This document shows positions 24,169 through 32,580 of a stretch of DNA of 40,645 nucleotides, piece by piece. Origin of the DNA: an uncultured Olsenella sp. GTDB lineage: Bacteria; Actinomycetota; Coriobacteriia; Coriobacteriales; Atopobiaceae. Numbering within the stretch: position 1 is the stretch's first letter; the number at the start of each line of letters is the position of its first letter. The stretch spans positions 1 through 40,645 of the forward strand of contig CAKUIF010000015.1 in assembly GCA_934660915.1 (NCBI GenBank). Direction: 5' to 3'. The notes under the pieces are model-generated. The model ran no database searches. It saw nothing but the letters and a program-made list of their open reading frames with translations, and had not been told where the DNA came from. A program made the position numbers and the translations under genes.

Positions 24169-24825
24169 ATGAACGACCTCATCAAAGTTGACCGCGCCAC
24201 GAAGGTAATCAAGGGCCGCACGGTTCTCGACGACGTGTCTCTCGAGCTGAGGCGCGGCGGAATCTATGGGTTTAGCGGCGTAAACGGTTCCGGCAAGACC
24301 ATGCTGTTCAGGGCCATCAGCGGCCTCATTCACCTGACGTCGGGCAGCATCGAGGTTTTTGGCCAGAAGATAGGCATCGACGCTGACTTCCCCTCTGACA
24401 TGGGCATTGTTTTGGGCTCGTCCGGCTTTATGGACGAGAAGACCGGGCGCAGGAACCTAGAGATGCTTGCGTCGATTCGCGGCGTCATCGGGCCGTCTGA
24501 GGTGGACGGCGCCATGCGTCGGGTGGGTCTCGATCCGGAGGATGATCGCCCCTTCTCTGCCTACAGCCTGGGCATGCGACAGCGCCTCTCGATAGCGCAG
24601 GCGGTGATGGAGCGCCCGCAGCTTTTGATTCTTGATGAGCCCACTAACGCGCTTGACGTAGATGGCGTGGGCATGGTCATTGAGCTGCTGTTGGAGGAGC
24701 GCGGCCGTGGCGCGACCATTCTAGTTGCGAGTCACAATGAGCCGGCGATCGAGTCTCTTTGCGACAAGCAATTTCGCATGGCCGGCGGACGGGTCGTGGA
24801 GGAGGCTGAAGGTAATGAAAGCTAA
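24169..24825 (+). CDS. ABC transporter ATPase
   Basis: 218 residues; ATG at 24169 with GGGGATG upstream. Complete ABC ATPase: Walker A GVNGSGKT, a Q-loop region, signature YSLGMRQRLSIAQ, Walker B LLILDEPTNALD, and a late SHNEP switch histidine. The short linker and LGMRQRL signature place it with ATPases of ABC-2 exporters such as bacteriocin, lantibiotic or drug self-protection systems. It is cytoplasmic and should drive the three membrane proteins encoded just upstream. Its stop overlaps the start of the next gene by 11 bases. Confidence 0.93.
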   Translation: MNDLIKVDRATKVIKGRTVLDDVSLELRRGGIYGFSGVNGSGKTMLFRAISGLIHLTSGSIEVFGQKIGIDADFPSDMGIVLGSSGFMDEKTGRRNLEMLASIRGVIGPSEVDGAMRRVGLDPEDDRPFSAYSLGMRQRLSIAQAVMERPQLLILDEPTNALDVDGVGMVIELLLEERGRGATILVASHNEPAIESLCDKQFRMAGGRVVEEAEGNES

Positions 24826-25753
24826 GAGCTACGGCCTTTCGCCCATGAGCCGCCGCAGGTTCCTTGGAATCCTTGGCACGATGGTTGGGGCTTGTGTTGT
24901 TGCCGGAGCGGGGATGCGCCGGAGCCTGACCGACGTTAACGCCGGACGGCCCTCGCTGGAAGACATCGATTTCAGGATCAGCCCAGGAACGGAGGGCGTC
25001 GTGGGCCTATATACGAGGCAAGACGTCCTTGCCGAGCTCGAGAAGGAAGGGTTGGGCCCTGACGATCTCGACTTCTCGGAGGCCCAGTCTAAGTACTACA
25101 TGGCGGTGGATAACGTCGAGGAAATCGCTTCGGTCATCGTTGTTGGCAGGTTCATGGGTCGCCGGCAGTACGTGTTCCATGCCCTCAGGGAGCGGGTTGC
25201 TGTAACGCGTGTTCTGAAGGGCGAAGGCCTTGCCGCGGGTGAGCTGATCGACGTGCTTGAGGCCTACACCATCAAAGAAGATGAAGTTACCTCGACGGGA
25301 GACAACGGGCAGTTCTCGACCGATCGCATCATTACCGAGGGCGAAGGGGGCTACGGCGCAGGCAATGCGCCCATGCGCGAGGGGCAGGAGTACCTGCTGT
25401 TCCTTGAGCCCAAGCGGTATCCCGCTGAGTGGGGCGACCAAGTGCCGGCGAAGACATATTGTCTGGCGCTTCACCCCTACGCTCGAATAGCGACGGATAT
25501 CGACGAGTCGAAGTCTGCCGACCGAATCAAGGTCATTCCAATCGATGGCCTTGAGACTCAGAGGGTGGGGCAGGCAACGGTCGTCCGTATGCCGCGCATT
25601 CCCCTGCGTGAAGCTGTAAAGAAGGACGTGTACGTCCAGACCGATCGGGCCAAGGTCATGTACCTCTTGACTGCGCGCGGAATACTCGAACGAGTCTGCG
25701 GTCATGCGGCGGACGAAACTAGCAACAGAGCGCCGGCGTCCCCGTCTGGGTGA
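24815..25753 (+). CDS. Tat-signal exported protein of unknown function
   Basis: 312 residues. ATG at 24815 overlaps the ATPase gene and follows GGAGG and AGG motifs. The N-terminus is a twin-arginine signal: SRRRFLGILG followed by a hydrophobic stretch TMVGACVVAGAG, so the mature protein would be exported folded through Tat. A later part with VTRVLKGEGLAAGELIDVLE and EGQEYLLFLEPKRY resembles a beta-sandwich domain seen in many exported proteins of unknown role. The last gene of the LuxR-ABC cluster, it may be an immunity, receptor or processing partner, but there is no direct evidence. Its end overlaps the convergent DeoR gene by 35 bases. Confidence 0.8.
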   Translation: MKAKSYGLSPMSRRRFLGILGTMVGACVVAGAGMRRSLTDVNAGRPSLEDIDFRISPGTEGVVGLYTRQDVLAELEKEGLGPDDLDFSEAQSKYYMAVDNVEEIASVIVVGRFMGRRQYVFHALRERVAVTRVLKGEGLAAGELIDVLEAYTIKEDEVTSTGDNGQFSTDRIITEGEGGYGAGNAPMREGQEYLLFLEPKRYPAEWGDQVPAKTYCLALHPYARIATDIDESKSADRIKVIPIDGLETQRVGQATVVRMPRIPLREAVKKDVYVQTDRAKVMYLLTARGILERVCGHAADETSNRAPASPSG

Positions 25754-26525
25754 TCTTGCTCAAGATGCTGCAGTCGGTCTCGTCGGTGATGACAGCCGAG
25801 AAATCGTTGATGGACGAGAAACGATAGCCGCCTCGGATGTCGAACTTGGCTCGATCGGCAAGGAGGAACCGGTAGGACGCGTTGTGGAGGACCTTCTCTT
25901 TGACCATGCCGTCGTCCATACCGAAGGCCGTGACGCCGTAGTCCTCGATAGAGCATGCGTAACACCCGATGAACGCCTTAACAAAGAGCAACGGCTCCAA
26001 AAGGCTGATGGATGCCGAGCCGATGAAGCCCGTGAGCTGGGGATTCAAGACGCCGCCGGTAAGAAGCGCCGTGACCTTGGGGTTTGCCGCCAGTCGCTTG
26101 GGGATATCCATCATGTTCGTGGTCACGATGAGGCGCTTGTCCCCGGCGGCAATCAGGTCGGCGAGGTAAAGGTTGGTGCGCGAGATGTCCAAGAACACGG
26201 CGTCGCCGTCGTTGATCTCCATGTACGCGCGCGCAGCGACGGCACGACGACCGGCGTCGGCCGCGGCATCGGTTGCGGTCTCGACGTTGACGGGGCTTTG
26301 GGGAGTGGTGATTGCCTCGGGAGCCGTGTCGGGGGCGCTTGCGTAATCGACCTTGAAGGCGCCGCCGTACTCGCGGCGGCATAAGCCGGCCTTGGCCAGG
26401 GTGCCGAGGTCTTTGCGGATGCTGTCGACGCTCACAGAAAAACGAGTAGCGAGGTCCTCGACCGTGGCATAGCCCGTCTTGTCGAGGATCTGTACGATCT
26501 GCTCTCTTCTCTGCTTTGGAAACAC
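25719..26525 (-). CDS. DeoR-family transcriptional regulator
   Basis: 268 residues from GTG at 26525, with GAGGGG six bases upstream; an ATG at 26555 has no ribosome-binding site. The winged helix covers residues about 3-55 with VEDLATRFSVSVDSIRKDLG. The sensor domain contains TNMMDIPKRLA, LLTGGVLNPQLTGF and LADRAKFD, typical of DeoR sugar-phosphate sensors. It is divergent from the second PTS operon, whose control region holds phased AAAACAGGAA repeats, so it probably regulates that operon in response to an imported sugar phosphate. Its 3' end overlaps the Tat protein gene by 35 bases. Confidence 0.9.
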   Translation of the reverse strand: MFPKQRREQIVQILDKTGYATVEDLATRFSVSVDSIRKDLGTLAKAGLCRREYGGAFKVDYASAPDTAPEAITTPQSPVNVETATDAAADAGRRAVAARAYMEINDGDAVFLDISRTNLYLADLIAAGDKRLIVTTNMMDIPKRLAANPKVTALLTGGVLNPQLTGFIGSASISLLEPLLFVKAFIGCYACSIEDYGVTAFGMDDGMVKEKVLHNASYRFLLADRAKFDIRGGYRFSSINDFSAVITDETDCSILSKITQTGTPALCC

Positions 26526-26728
26526 CGGTTGCCCCTCAATCAAACCCCTAGCCATAAAAGGATATTCGCTACGAGCTCCTCATGCCCCAACGAAAAAGCG
26601 CTGCTAAGAATATTCAAAACAATGTTTTCCCAAAATCAGGAAAAGAAAATCGCCAAAACAGGAAAAAACAGGAAGAAAAAGGGTTATAGTAGCGGTGTCA
26701 AACGGAAAGACCGGGAAGGGAGAGCATC
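26526..26728. promoter_or_regulatory. Divergent control region with phased AAAACAGGAA repeats
   Basis: AT-rich gap of about 200 bases. Near-identical AAAA(T)CAGGAA copies lie at about 26632-26644, 26655-26666 and 26665-26676; the last two are 10 bases apart and the first two about 22, near whole turns of the helix. A -10-like TATAGT lies at 26685-26690. The repeats cover the -35 position of this promoter, a typical operator layout for the DeoR protein encoded next door. No gene is seen in the gap. Confidence 0.55.
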
Positions 26729-27181
26729 GTGGCCGGAATGAGCTCCATGCTTAAGCGAGAGAATGTCCAGATCGTCGAGAAGGTCTCCGACTGGGAGGAG
26801 TCCGTCCACATTGCGGTCCAGCCCCTCGTTGACCAGGGTTTCGTTGAGTCCCGCTACATCGACGGCATCATCGGCAACGCTCGCGAGTTCGGCCCGTACT
26901 TCGTCATCTGCCCCGACCTCGCCCTTCTTCACGCTCGCCCCGACCAGGGCGTTATCAAGCGTCAGCTTGCTGTGACCGTCCTGCGCGAGCCCGTCCGCTT
27001 TAAGGAGGAGGGCCCGGACGTTCGTCTCCTCGTCACGCTCGCGGCAACCGACGCCGACGGCCACATCGAGGTCATGCGCCAGCTCGCCACTATGTTCGGC
27101 GATCCCGAGAACATCACGAAGATCTGCGAGGCGGCCACGGCAGACGAGGTCTACCACGCGTTCGCCGACTTTAAGGCATAG
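26729..27181 (+). CDS. PTS EIIA, fructose/ascorbate-type (second copy)
   Basis: 150 residues. GTG at 26729 with GGGAGAG upstream. Same IIA fold as at 13289: the phosphorylated histidine is His68 in DLALLHARPDQGV, and the C-terminal part has LATMFGDPENITKI. It receives phosphate from HPr and passes it to the IIB at 28806. It opens the second PTS operon. The order here is IIA, IIC, IIB, unlike IIA, IIB, IIC in the first operon. Confidence 0.9.
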   Translation: MAGMSSMLKRENVQIVEKVSDWEESVHIAVQPLVDQGFVESRYIDGIIGNAREFGPYFVICPDLALLHARPDQGVIKRQLAVTVLREPVRFKEEGPDVRLLVTLAATDADGHIEVMRQLATMFGDPENITKICEAATADEVYHAFADFKA

Positions 27182-27273
27182 GCACTCGAACCATAGCTAT
27201 TGCTTCGGCGGTCGGGGAAGCCGCCGGCAACATAGAAGTCAAGGCAATTCAAGGAAAGGAAAGAGGTAAGAAC

Positions 27274-28692
27274 ATGGCAGTACTCGACTTTTTCGTCAAC
27301 ATTCTGTCCACCCCGGCAATTCTTGTCGGCCTCCTCGCCCTCGTGGGCCTCGCGCTTCAGAAGAAGCCCATCGAGGAGATCGTTATGGGCACCATCAAGA
27401 CCATCGTGGGCTTCCTGGTGCTCTCCGCTGGCGCTGCGTACCTGCAGTCCGGCTCGCTGCTCGCGTTCGGTGAGCTGTTCAACTACGCCTTCAACATGCA
27501 GGGCGTCGTCCCGAACAACGAGGCCGTCGTCTCGATGGCGCTCACCCAGTTCGGTCAGGCCTCCGCAATCATCATGTGCATCGGCATGATCCTGAACATC
27601 GTCCTGGCTCGCTTCTCCCGCATGCACTACATCTTCCTCACCGGCCACCACACCCTGTACATGGCCTGCATGCTCGCCGTTGTCCTTTCCATCGGCGGCC
27701 TCGAGGGCTGGAGCCTCTACATCGCTGGCGGCTGCGTGCTCGCGCTGATCATGGTCATTTCCCCGGCCTACTGCCAGCCGACCTTTAGGAAGGTCACCGG
27801 CTCCGACGGCGTCGCCCTCGGCCACTTCGGCGGCATCGGCTATGCCATCGCCGGCAAGGTCGGCAGCTGCTTCAAGGGCGGCAAGTCCACCGAGGACATC
27901 AACTTCCCCAAGCGCCTCGTCTTCCTGCGCGACACCACCGTCTCCATCTCCATCACGATGATCGTCCTCTTCATCATCGTCACGGGCGTCGCCGTGGGCC
28001 GCGGCATCCTTACCGCCGACCCCACCCAGTTCTCTTACCTTAACGAGCTGCTCAACGTCGGCACCGAGACCAAGACCAACTGGATCGTCTGGGCCTTCAC
28101 CTGCGGCTGCGCCTTCGCTGGCGGCGTCTACATCGTTCTTTCCGGCGTCCGCCTGATCGTCGGCGAGATCGTCCCCGCCTTCAAGGGCATCGCCGACAAG
28201 CTCGTCCCCGGCGCCATCCCCGCCATCGACTGCCCCGTCGCGTATCCCTACGCCCCGAACGCCGTCATCATTGGCTTCCTGGTCTCCTTCCTCGCCGGCA
28301 TCCTCGGCCTGGTGATCCTCTCCGCCATCGACGCGAGCATCGCTCCTGTGGCCCTCATCCTCCCCGGCGTCGTTCCCCACTTCTTCTGCGGCGCTACTGC
28401 CGGTGTCTTCGGCAACGCTGAGGGCGGCGTCAAGGGCTGCGTGGCCGGCGCCTTCGTCCACGGCCTGCTGATCACCTTCCTCCCCGCGATCTGCATGCCC
28501 GTCTTCACGGCCCTCGGCTTCACCGCCGCGACCTTCTCCGACGCCGACTTCTCTTGGCTGGGCATCCTCTTCGGCAACCTCGCCCAGGCTGTTCCGGGCG
28601 CCCCGCTGCTCATCATCTGCATCGTTTGCTTCCTCGCGCCGATTGTCTACAACTTCGTCGCGCCCAAGCCCAAGGCTGCTGACGCTGAGTAA
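27274..28692 (+). CDS. PTS EIIC, UlaA/SgaT family (second copy)
   Basis: 472 residues, about eleven hydrophobic helices, of the UlaA/SgaT type. ATG at 27274 has GAAAGAGG upstream. Family segments include LVGLLALVGLALQKK, GTIKTIVGFLVLSAG, GHFGGIGYAIAGKVG and YPYAPNAVIIGFLVSF. It is about 40 residues longer than the first IIC, mainly at the C-terminus, which ends in a Lys/Ala tail. It is the membrane channel of the second PTS. Substrate unknown; downstream transketolase and DeoC suggest a pentose, pentitol or deoxy sugar. Confidence 0.9.
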   Translation: MAVLDFFVNILSTPAILVGLLALVGLALQKKPIEEIVMGTIKTIVGFLVLSAGAAYLQSGSLLAFGELFNYAFNMQGVVPNNEAVVSMALTQFGQASAIIMCIGMILNIVLARFSRMHYIFLTGHHTLYMACMLAVVLSIGGLEGWSLYIAGGCVLALIMVISPAYCQPTFRKVTGSDGVALGHFGGIGYAIAGKVGSCFKGGKSTEDINFPKRLVFLRDTTVSISITMIVLFIIVTGVAVGRGILTADPTQFSYLNELLNVGTETKTNWIVWAFTCGCAFAGGVYIVLSGVRLIVGEIVPAFKGIADKLVPGAIPAIDCPVAYPYAPNAVIIGFLVSFLAGILGLVILSAIDASIAPVALILPGVVPHFFCGATAGVFGNAEGGVKGCVAGAFVHGLLITFLPAICMPVFTALGFTAATFSDADFSWLGILFGNLAQAVPGAPLLIICIVCFLAPIVYNFVAPKPKAADAE

Positions 28693-28728
28693 TTCAACGC
28701 CCCCAATCGGGTAGGCTCTACGGTAAAA

Positions 28729-28760
28729 GCCCGGGTCGGAATCCCGGCCCGGGCATTTGT
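28729..28760 (+). terminator. Intra-operon hairpin after the second IIC gene
   Basis: GCCCGGG (28729-28735) pairs with CCCGGGC (28748-28754), then ATTTG. It lies after the IIC gene, as in the first PTS operon, with a second GC hairpin at 28771-28786, and likely tunes expression of the downstream genes. Confidence 0.55.
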
Positions 28761-28805
28761 AACAATCGGCCCGCGAGGCGGGCCACGTCAAAGAAATGAG
28801 TCGTC

Positions 28806-29087
28806 ATGGCAGTCAAGAAGATCATGTGCGCGTGTGGTTCCGGCCTGGGCTCCAGCCTGATGGTCGAGATGAACATCAACGATGTCCTCAAGAAGCTTGG
28901 CAAGAGCGACATTCAGGTCGTCCACACCACCACTTCCGACGTTAAGCCTGGCGCGGCCGACCTCTTCGTCGTGGGCCGCGACCTCGCGGACTTTATCAAG
29001 GGCGTGCCCGAGGAGGATGTTGTCGTTCTGAACAACATCATCGACAAGGGCGAGCTCGAGCAGAAGCTTGCTCCCAAGCTTGGCTAA
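28806..29087 (+). CDS. PTS EIIB, ascorbate/SgaB-type (second copy)
   Basis: 93 residues. The phosphorylation loop is MCACGSGLGSSLM, with Cys10 the likely phosphocysteine, matching SgaB/UlaB proteins. It transfers phosphate from the IIA to the sugar on the IIC. The start at 28806 has no strong Shine-Dalgarno site, only GAAATGAG, so translation may depend on local structure. A strong terminator-like stem follows within 12 bases of its stop. Confidence 0.88.
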   Translation: MAVKKIMCACGSGLGSSLMVEMNINDVLKKLGKSDIQVVHTTTSDVKPGAADLFVVGRDLADFIKGVPEEDVVVLNNIIDKGELEQKLAPKLG

Positions 29088-29098
29088 ACCTGCTCTTC

Positions 29099-29130
29099 GA
29101 GCCCGTAAGTCATGCTTGCGGGCTCTTTTT
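29099..29130 (+). terminator. Intrinsic terminator-like stem inside the second PTS operon
   Basis: GAGCCCG (29099-29105) pairs with CGGGCTC (29119-29125), with an inner AAG/CTT pairing, followed by TTTTT. It separates the PTS genes from the transketolase genes and likely reduces their read-through. Confidence 0.8.
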
Positions 29131-29160
29131 ATGCCGATTCTCGCGAAAGGAGCGCCGCAT

Positions 29161-30015
29161 ATGACGCCAAATGAACTTGCAAAAGCCGAGCTTCTGGCAA
29201 CGAAGATTCGCCGGGACGTGCTTCGGATGCTCGAGCACGTCGGCTCGGGGCATCTGGGCGGGTCCATGTCGATCGTGGAGCTGCTGAGCGTCCTGTACAG
29301 CCACCGCCTTCACATCGACCCGAAGAACCCCCGCTGGGAGGGTCGTGACCGCGTTGTTCTTTCCAAGGGCCACGCTGGTCCCGCCTGGTATGCGGCTCTT
29401 GCCGAGACCGGCTTCTTTGATACCGAGAAGCTCCTTACCTTGAACGACGGTGGCACCATGCTGCCGTCCCACCCGGACCGTACCAAGACCCCCGGTGTCG
29501 ACATGACCACGGGCTCCCTTGGCCAGGGCACCTCGGCCGCCGCGGGCATTGCTACTGGTCTGCGCATGAAGGGCTCCGACCGCCACGTGTATCTGATCGT
29601 CGGCGACGGTGAGCTCAACGAGGGCCAGTGCTGGGAGGCCTTCGAGTTCATCGCGGGCAACCGTATGGACAACTGCATCACCATCATTGACTGGAACAAG
29701 CGCCAGCTCGACGGCACGCTCGAGGAAGTGCTCGACCCCTTCGACATCCCGGCAAAGATGAAGGCCTTCGGATTCGACGTCCAGGTTGTCAACGGCCAGG
29801 ATATGCAGGCTCTTGATGCCGCGCTCGAGCGCGCCGAGGCCACCGAGGGCGCTGCCCCCTGCATTGTCATGGATACCGTCAAGGGCGCGGGCATCCCGTT
29901 CTTCGAGACGTATCCCGGCAACCACTCCGTCAAGTTCAGCGACCCTGCCGTTGCCAAGGCCGCGCATGAGGCGCTTGCCGAGTACGACGTCGTTATCGAG
30001 GGGAGTGAGGCGTAG
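29161..30015 (+). CDS. Transketolase N-terminal (ThDP-binding) subunit
   Basis: 284 residues; ATG at 29161 behind AAAGGAG. It is the N-terminal half of a split transketolase, carrying GHLGGSMSIVE, SKGHAGPAWYAAL, GSLGQGTSAAAG and the ThDP motif GDGELNEG followed by DWNKRQ. Together with the next protein it would transfer two-carbon units between sugar phosphates in the pentose phosphate pathway. Its stop directly precedes the next ATG. It lies in a PTS operon, which suggests a dedicated sugar route and not the housekeeping enzyme; a second pair is at 32656-34427. Confidence 0.92.
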   Translation: MTPNELAKAELLATKIRRDVLRMLEHVGSGHLGGSMSIVELLSVLYSHRLHIDPKNPRWEGRDRVVLSKGHAGPAWYAALAETGFFDTEKLLTLNDGGTMLPSHPDRTKTPGVDMTTGSLGQGTSAAAGIATGLRMKGSDRHVYLIVGDGELNEGQCWEAFEFIAGNRMDNCITIIDWNKRQLDGTLEEVLDPFDIPAKMKAFGFDVQVVNGQDMQALDAALERAEATEGAAPCIVMDTVKGAGIPFFETYPGNHSVKFSDPAVAKAAHEALAEYDVVIEGSEA

Positions 30016-30975
30016 ATGTTCACGCTTGCAAAAGATCGCAGCCAGAAGGGCAAGGAGCTCCGCGTTGTAATGGTGGAGTCCATCGAGGCGGCCATGGACG
30101 CCGACGACCGCGTCGTGGCGCTCGAGGCGGACCTCGGCGGCGCCAGTAAGTTCACGAATATCCAGAAGAGTCACCCCGAGCGTTTTGTCCAGTGCGGCAT
30201 CGCCGAGGCGGACATGGTGGGCATTGCAGCGGGCCTTTCGGTCGAGGGCTTCCGTCCCTTCACGCACACGTTCGGCCCCTTCGCGACGCGCCGCTGCTTC
30301 GACCAGATCTTCCTTTCGGGTGCGTATGCGCACAACACCCTGAACATCTACGGCTCCGATCCCGGGTTCTGCGTGGGAACCAACGGCGGCACCCACACGA
30401 CTTGGGAGGACATGGCGCTCATGCGCTCCATCCCGGGCGCCGTGGTGTGCGACCCGGCAGACGAGACCCAGCTGCGCTGGATCGTCTCCGAGTTCGCGGC
30501 GACCGAGGGCATCCACTATATCCGCGCCAACCGCAAGGACGTGCGCAACGTCTACGAGCCCGGCTCGACCTTCCAGATGGGCAAGGGCAACCTGCTCGTC
30601 CAGGGCTCCGACGTCCTTCTTGTTGCCTGCGGCCAGCTTGTGAGCGAGGCGCTCGATGCGGCCGAGGTGCTTGCCGTGCAGGGCATCTCTTGCTCCGTCA
30701 TCGACATGTTCTGCGTGAAGCCGCTTGACGAGGAGCTGCTGCTTTCCGAGGCCGCGGGAAAGAAGCTCGTCGTGACCTTCGAGAACCACGGCGTCATCGG
30801 CGGCCTGGGCGATGCCTGCGCTGCGGTGCTTGCGGAGTCTGGCTGCGGCGTTCGCCTTATCCGCCACGGTGTGAAGGAGCGCTTCGGCCAGGTCGGCACG
30901 CCCGCATGGCTGCAGAAGGACTTCCACCTTACCGCCGAAGACCTGGTGAATACCGTCAAGGAGGGCTTGGCATGA
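30016..30975 (+). CDS. Transketolase C-terminal subunit
   Basis: 319 residues, starting directly after the previous stop. It is the pyrimidine-binding and C-terminal half of a split transketolase: QCGIAEADMVGIAAGLS with the catalytic Glu, TFGPFATRRC and HTTWEDMALMRSIPG, and a C-terminal domain with TFENHGVIGGLGDAC. It forms the active enzyme with the N-terminal subunit. Its end overlaps the DeoC start in ATGA. Confidence 0.92.
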   Translation: MFTLAKDRSQKGKELRVVMVESIEAAMDADDRVVALEADLGGASKFTNIQKSHPERFVQCGIAEADMVGIAAGLSVEGFRPFTHTFGPFATRRCFDQIFLSGAYAHNTLNIYGSDPGFCVGTNGGTHTTWEDMALMRSIPGAVVCDPADETQLRWIVSEFAATEGIHYIRANRKDVRNVYEPGSTFQMGKGNLLVQGSDVLLVACGQLVSEALDAAEVLAVQGISCSVIDMFCVKPLDEELLLSEAAGKKLVVTFENHGVIGGLGDACAAVLAESGCGVRLIRHGVKERFGQVGTPAWLQKDFHLTAEDLVNTVKEGLA

Positions 30976-31619
30976 GCCTGAACAAGTACATCGACCACAC
31001 CATCCTCAAGGCCAACGCCACGCGCGCACAGGTGGAGAAGCTCTGCGACGAGGCGGCGGAGCACGGGTTCGCCTCCGTGTGCGTCAACTCCTGCTGGGTG
31101 CCGCTGTGCGCCGAGCGGCTTGCGGGCACGGGCGTCAGCGTGTGTACCGTGATCGGCTTCCCCTTGGGCGCCATGTCGACGGCGGGTAAGGCCGCCGAGG
31201 CGGCTGCGGCCGTCGCCGACGGCGCCGATGAGCTTGACATGGTCATCAACGTCGGCTGGCTCGTGGCGGGGGAGGACGACCTCGTGCGCGACGACATCGC
31301 CGCCGTCGTTGCCGCCGCCAAGGGCCGCTGCGTCAAGGTCATCATCGAGACCTGCCTGCTCGACGACGAGCAGAAAGTCCGCGCGTGCGAGCTCTCCGTT
31401 GAGGCCGGGGCAACCTTCGTCAAGACGAGCACGGGCTTCTCGACCGGCGGCGCGACCGTGCACGACGTCGCGCTCATGGCAAAGACGGTCGCCGGCCGCT
31501 GCAAGGTCAAGGCCTCCGGCGGCGTTCACAACGCCACCGAGGCGCAGGCCATGATCGACGCCGGCGCCGACCGCATCGGCACATCCAGCGGGATTGCGAT
31601 CGTTTCTGAGTCGGAATGA
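30972..31619 (+). CDS. deoC: Deoxyribose-phosphate aldolase
   Basis: 215 residues, the short DeoC form. ATG at 30972 overlaps the transketolase stop. It starts with YIDHTILKANAT, and carries VCVNSCWVPL, VIGFPLGAM, the Schiff-base Lys151 in FVKTSTGFSTGGAT and Lys180 in KVKASGGV. DeoC reversibly splits 2-deoxyribose-5-phosphate into acetaldehyde and glyceraldehyde-3-phosphate. Related members act on other deoxy or short sugar phosphates, so in a PTS operon it may process a product of the imported sugar. It ends the operon; no clear terminator is seen after it. Confidence 0.93.
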   Translation: MSLNKYIDHTILKANATRAQVEKLCDEAAEHGFASVCVNSCWVPLCAERLAGTGVSVCTVIGFPLGAMSTAGKAAEAAAAVADGADELDMVINVGWLVAGEDDLVRDDIAAVVAAAKGRCVKVIIETCLLDDEQKVRACELSVEAGATFVKTSTGFSTGGATVHDVALMAKTVAGRCKVKASGGVHNATEAQAMIDAGADRIGTSSGIAIVSESE

Positions 31620-31822
31620 AAGGTGCTCGCTTAACCGCGCAAAACGTTCGAACAATTCGAAATGTTCGCAGGTAATCGTTGTAATTGCGACCGTTCGCGG
31701 GAAAAGTTCAGTACTTAAAGAGACGTTACGGTCCCATGCCTTTGCAGGTGGTATCTTCAATTGCAGACAAGGGGGTGGCGGGAGGCTGCCCCAAGGGTTG
31801 AATTCCAAACGAAGGGGGAAAC
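31620..31822. promoter_or_regulatory. Control region of the transaldolase-transketolase operon with GTTCG repeats
   Basis: About 200 bases without a gene. A cluster of GTTCG-type half-sites (ACGTTCGAACAATTCGAAAT around 31644-31663, then GTTCGC and CCGTTCGCGG) suggests operators, possibly of a DeoR-type protein. A purine-rich GAAGGGGGAAAC precedes the next start. Confidence 0.4.
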
Positions 31823-32506
31823 ATGAAGTTCTTCATCGACACCGCCGACATCGACGAGATTAAGGAGGCCATGAGCTGGGGTTGCCTGGCCGGCGTGACC
31901 ACCAACCCGTCGCTGTACGCCCGCACCGGCGGCAAGCTCGCTGACTTCGAGGGCCACATGGTCAAGATCGCCGAGATTTGCGAGGGCCTGCCCGTCTCCG
32001 CCGAGTCCCAGGCAAAGACCACCGAGGGCATGATCGAGGAGGGCCGCCACCTGGCCTCCCTTGCCCCCAACATCGTCGTTAAGCTCCCCATCTGCGCCGA
32101 GTCCCTGGCCGCCACCCACACGTTGGCCGCCGAGGGCGTCCGCATCAACATGACGCTCATCTTCAGCGCCCCGCAGGCACTTCTTGCCGCCAACGCAGGC
32201 GCCCGCTACGTGAGCCCCTTCGTCGGCCGCTTCGATGATATCGGAGAGGACGGCATCTCCGAGCTCGCCAACGTGGTCACCTGCATCCAGAACTACGACT
32301 GGACCGGCAAGAACGTCGACGACCAGGTCGAGATCATCACCGCCTCCGTGCGCACCCCGAACCACGTGACCCAGGCCGCCCTCATGGGCGCCGACATCGC
32401 CACCGTCCCGTTCGGCGCACTCAAGAAGTGCCTCAAGCACCCCCTGACCGATCAGGGCATGGCTTCCTTCGACGCCGACTGGGCCAAGGTCGTCGCCGCC
32501 CAGTAA
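31823..32506 (+). CDS. Transaldolase, short FSA/TalC type
   Basis: 227 residues, the short transaldolase class (TalC/FSA-like). ATG at 31823 behind AAGGGGG. It opens with FIDTADIDEIKEAMSW and AGVTTNPSLYART; the Schiff-base lysine is Lys87 in IVVKLPICAES, and INMTLIFSAPQALLAANAGA and RYVSPFVGR follow. It transfers dihydroxyacetone units in the pentose phosphate pathway. It leads a set with a split transketolase, so this is likely the central non-oxidative pentose phosphate unit. Compare the FSA-like gene at 11420, which differs in sequence and context. Confidence 0.92.
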   Translation: MKFFIDTADIDEIKEAMSWGCLAGVTTNPSLYARTGGKLADFEGHMVKIAEICEGLPVSAESQAKTTEGMIEEGRHLASLAPNIVVKLPICAESLAATHTLAAEGVRINMTLIFSAPQALLAANAGARYVSPFVGRFDDIGEDGISELANVVTCIQNYDWTGKNVDDQVEIITASVRTPNHVTQAALMGADIATVPFGALKKCLKHPLTDQGMASFDADWAKVVAAQ

Positions 32507-32580
32507 CGACGCTAGATAGACGGCGGATAAAATCGACGTCTGTCGTTTAGTGGCGAAGTAAAGGAATTTACTTGAATCTG

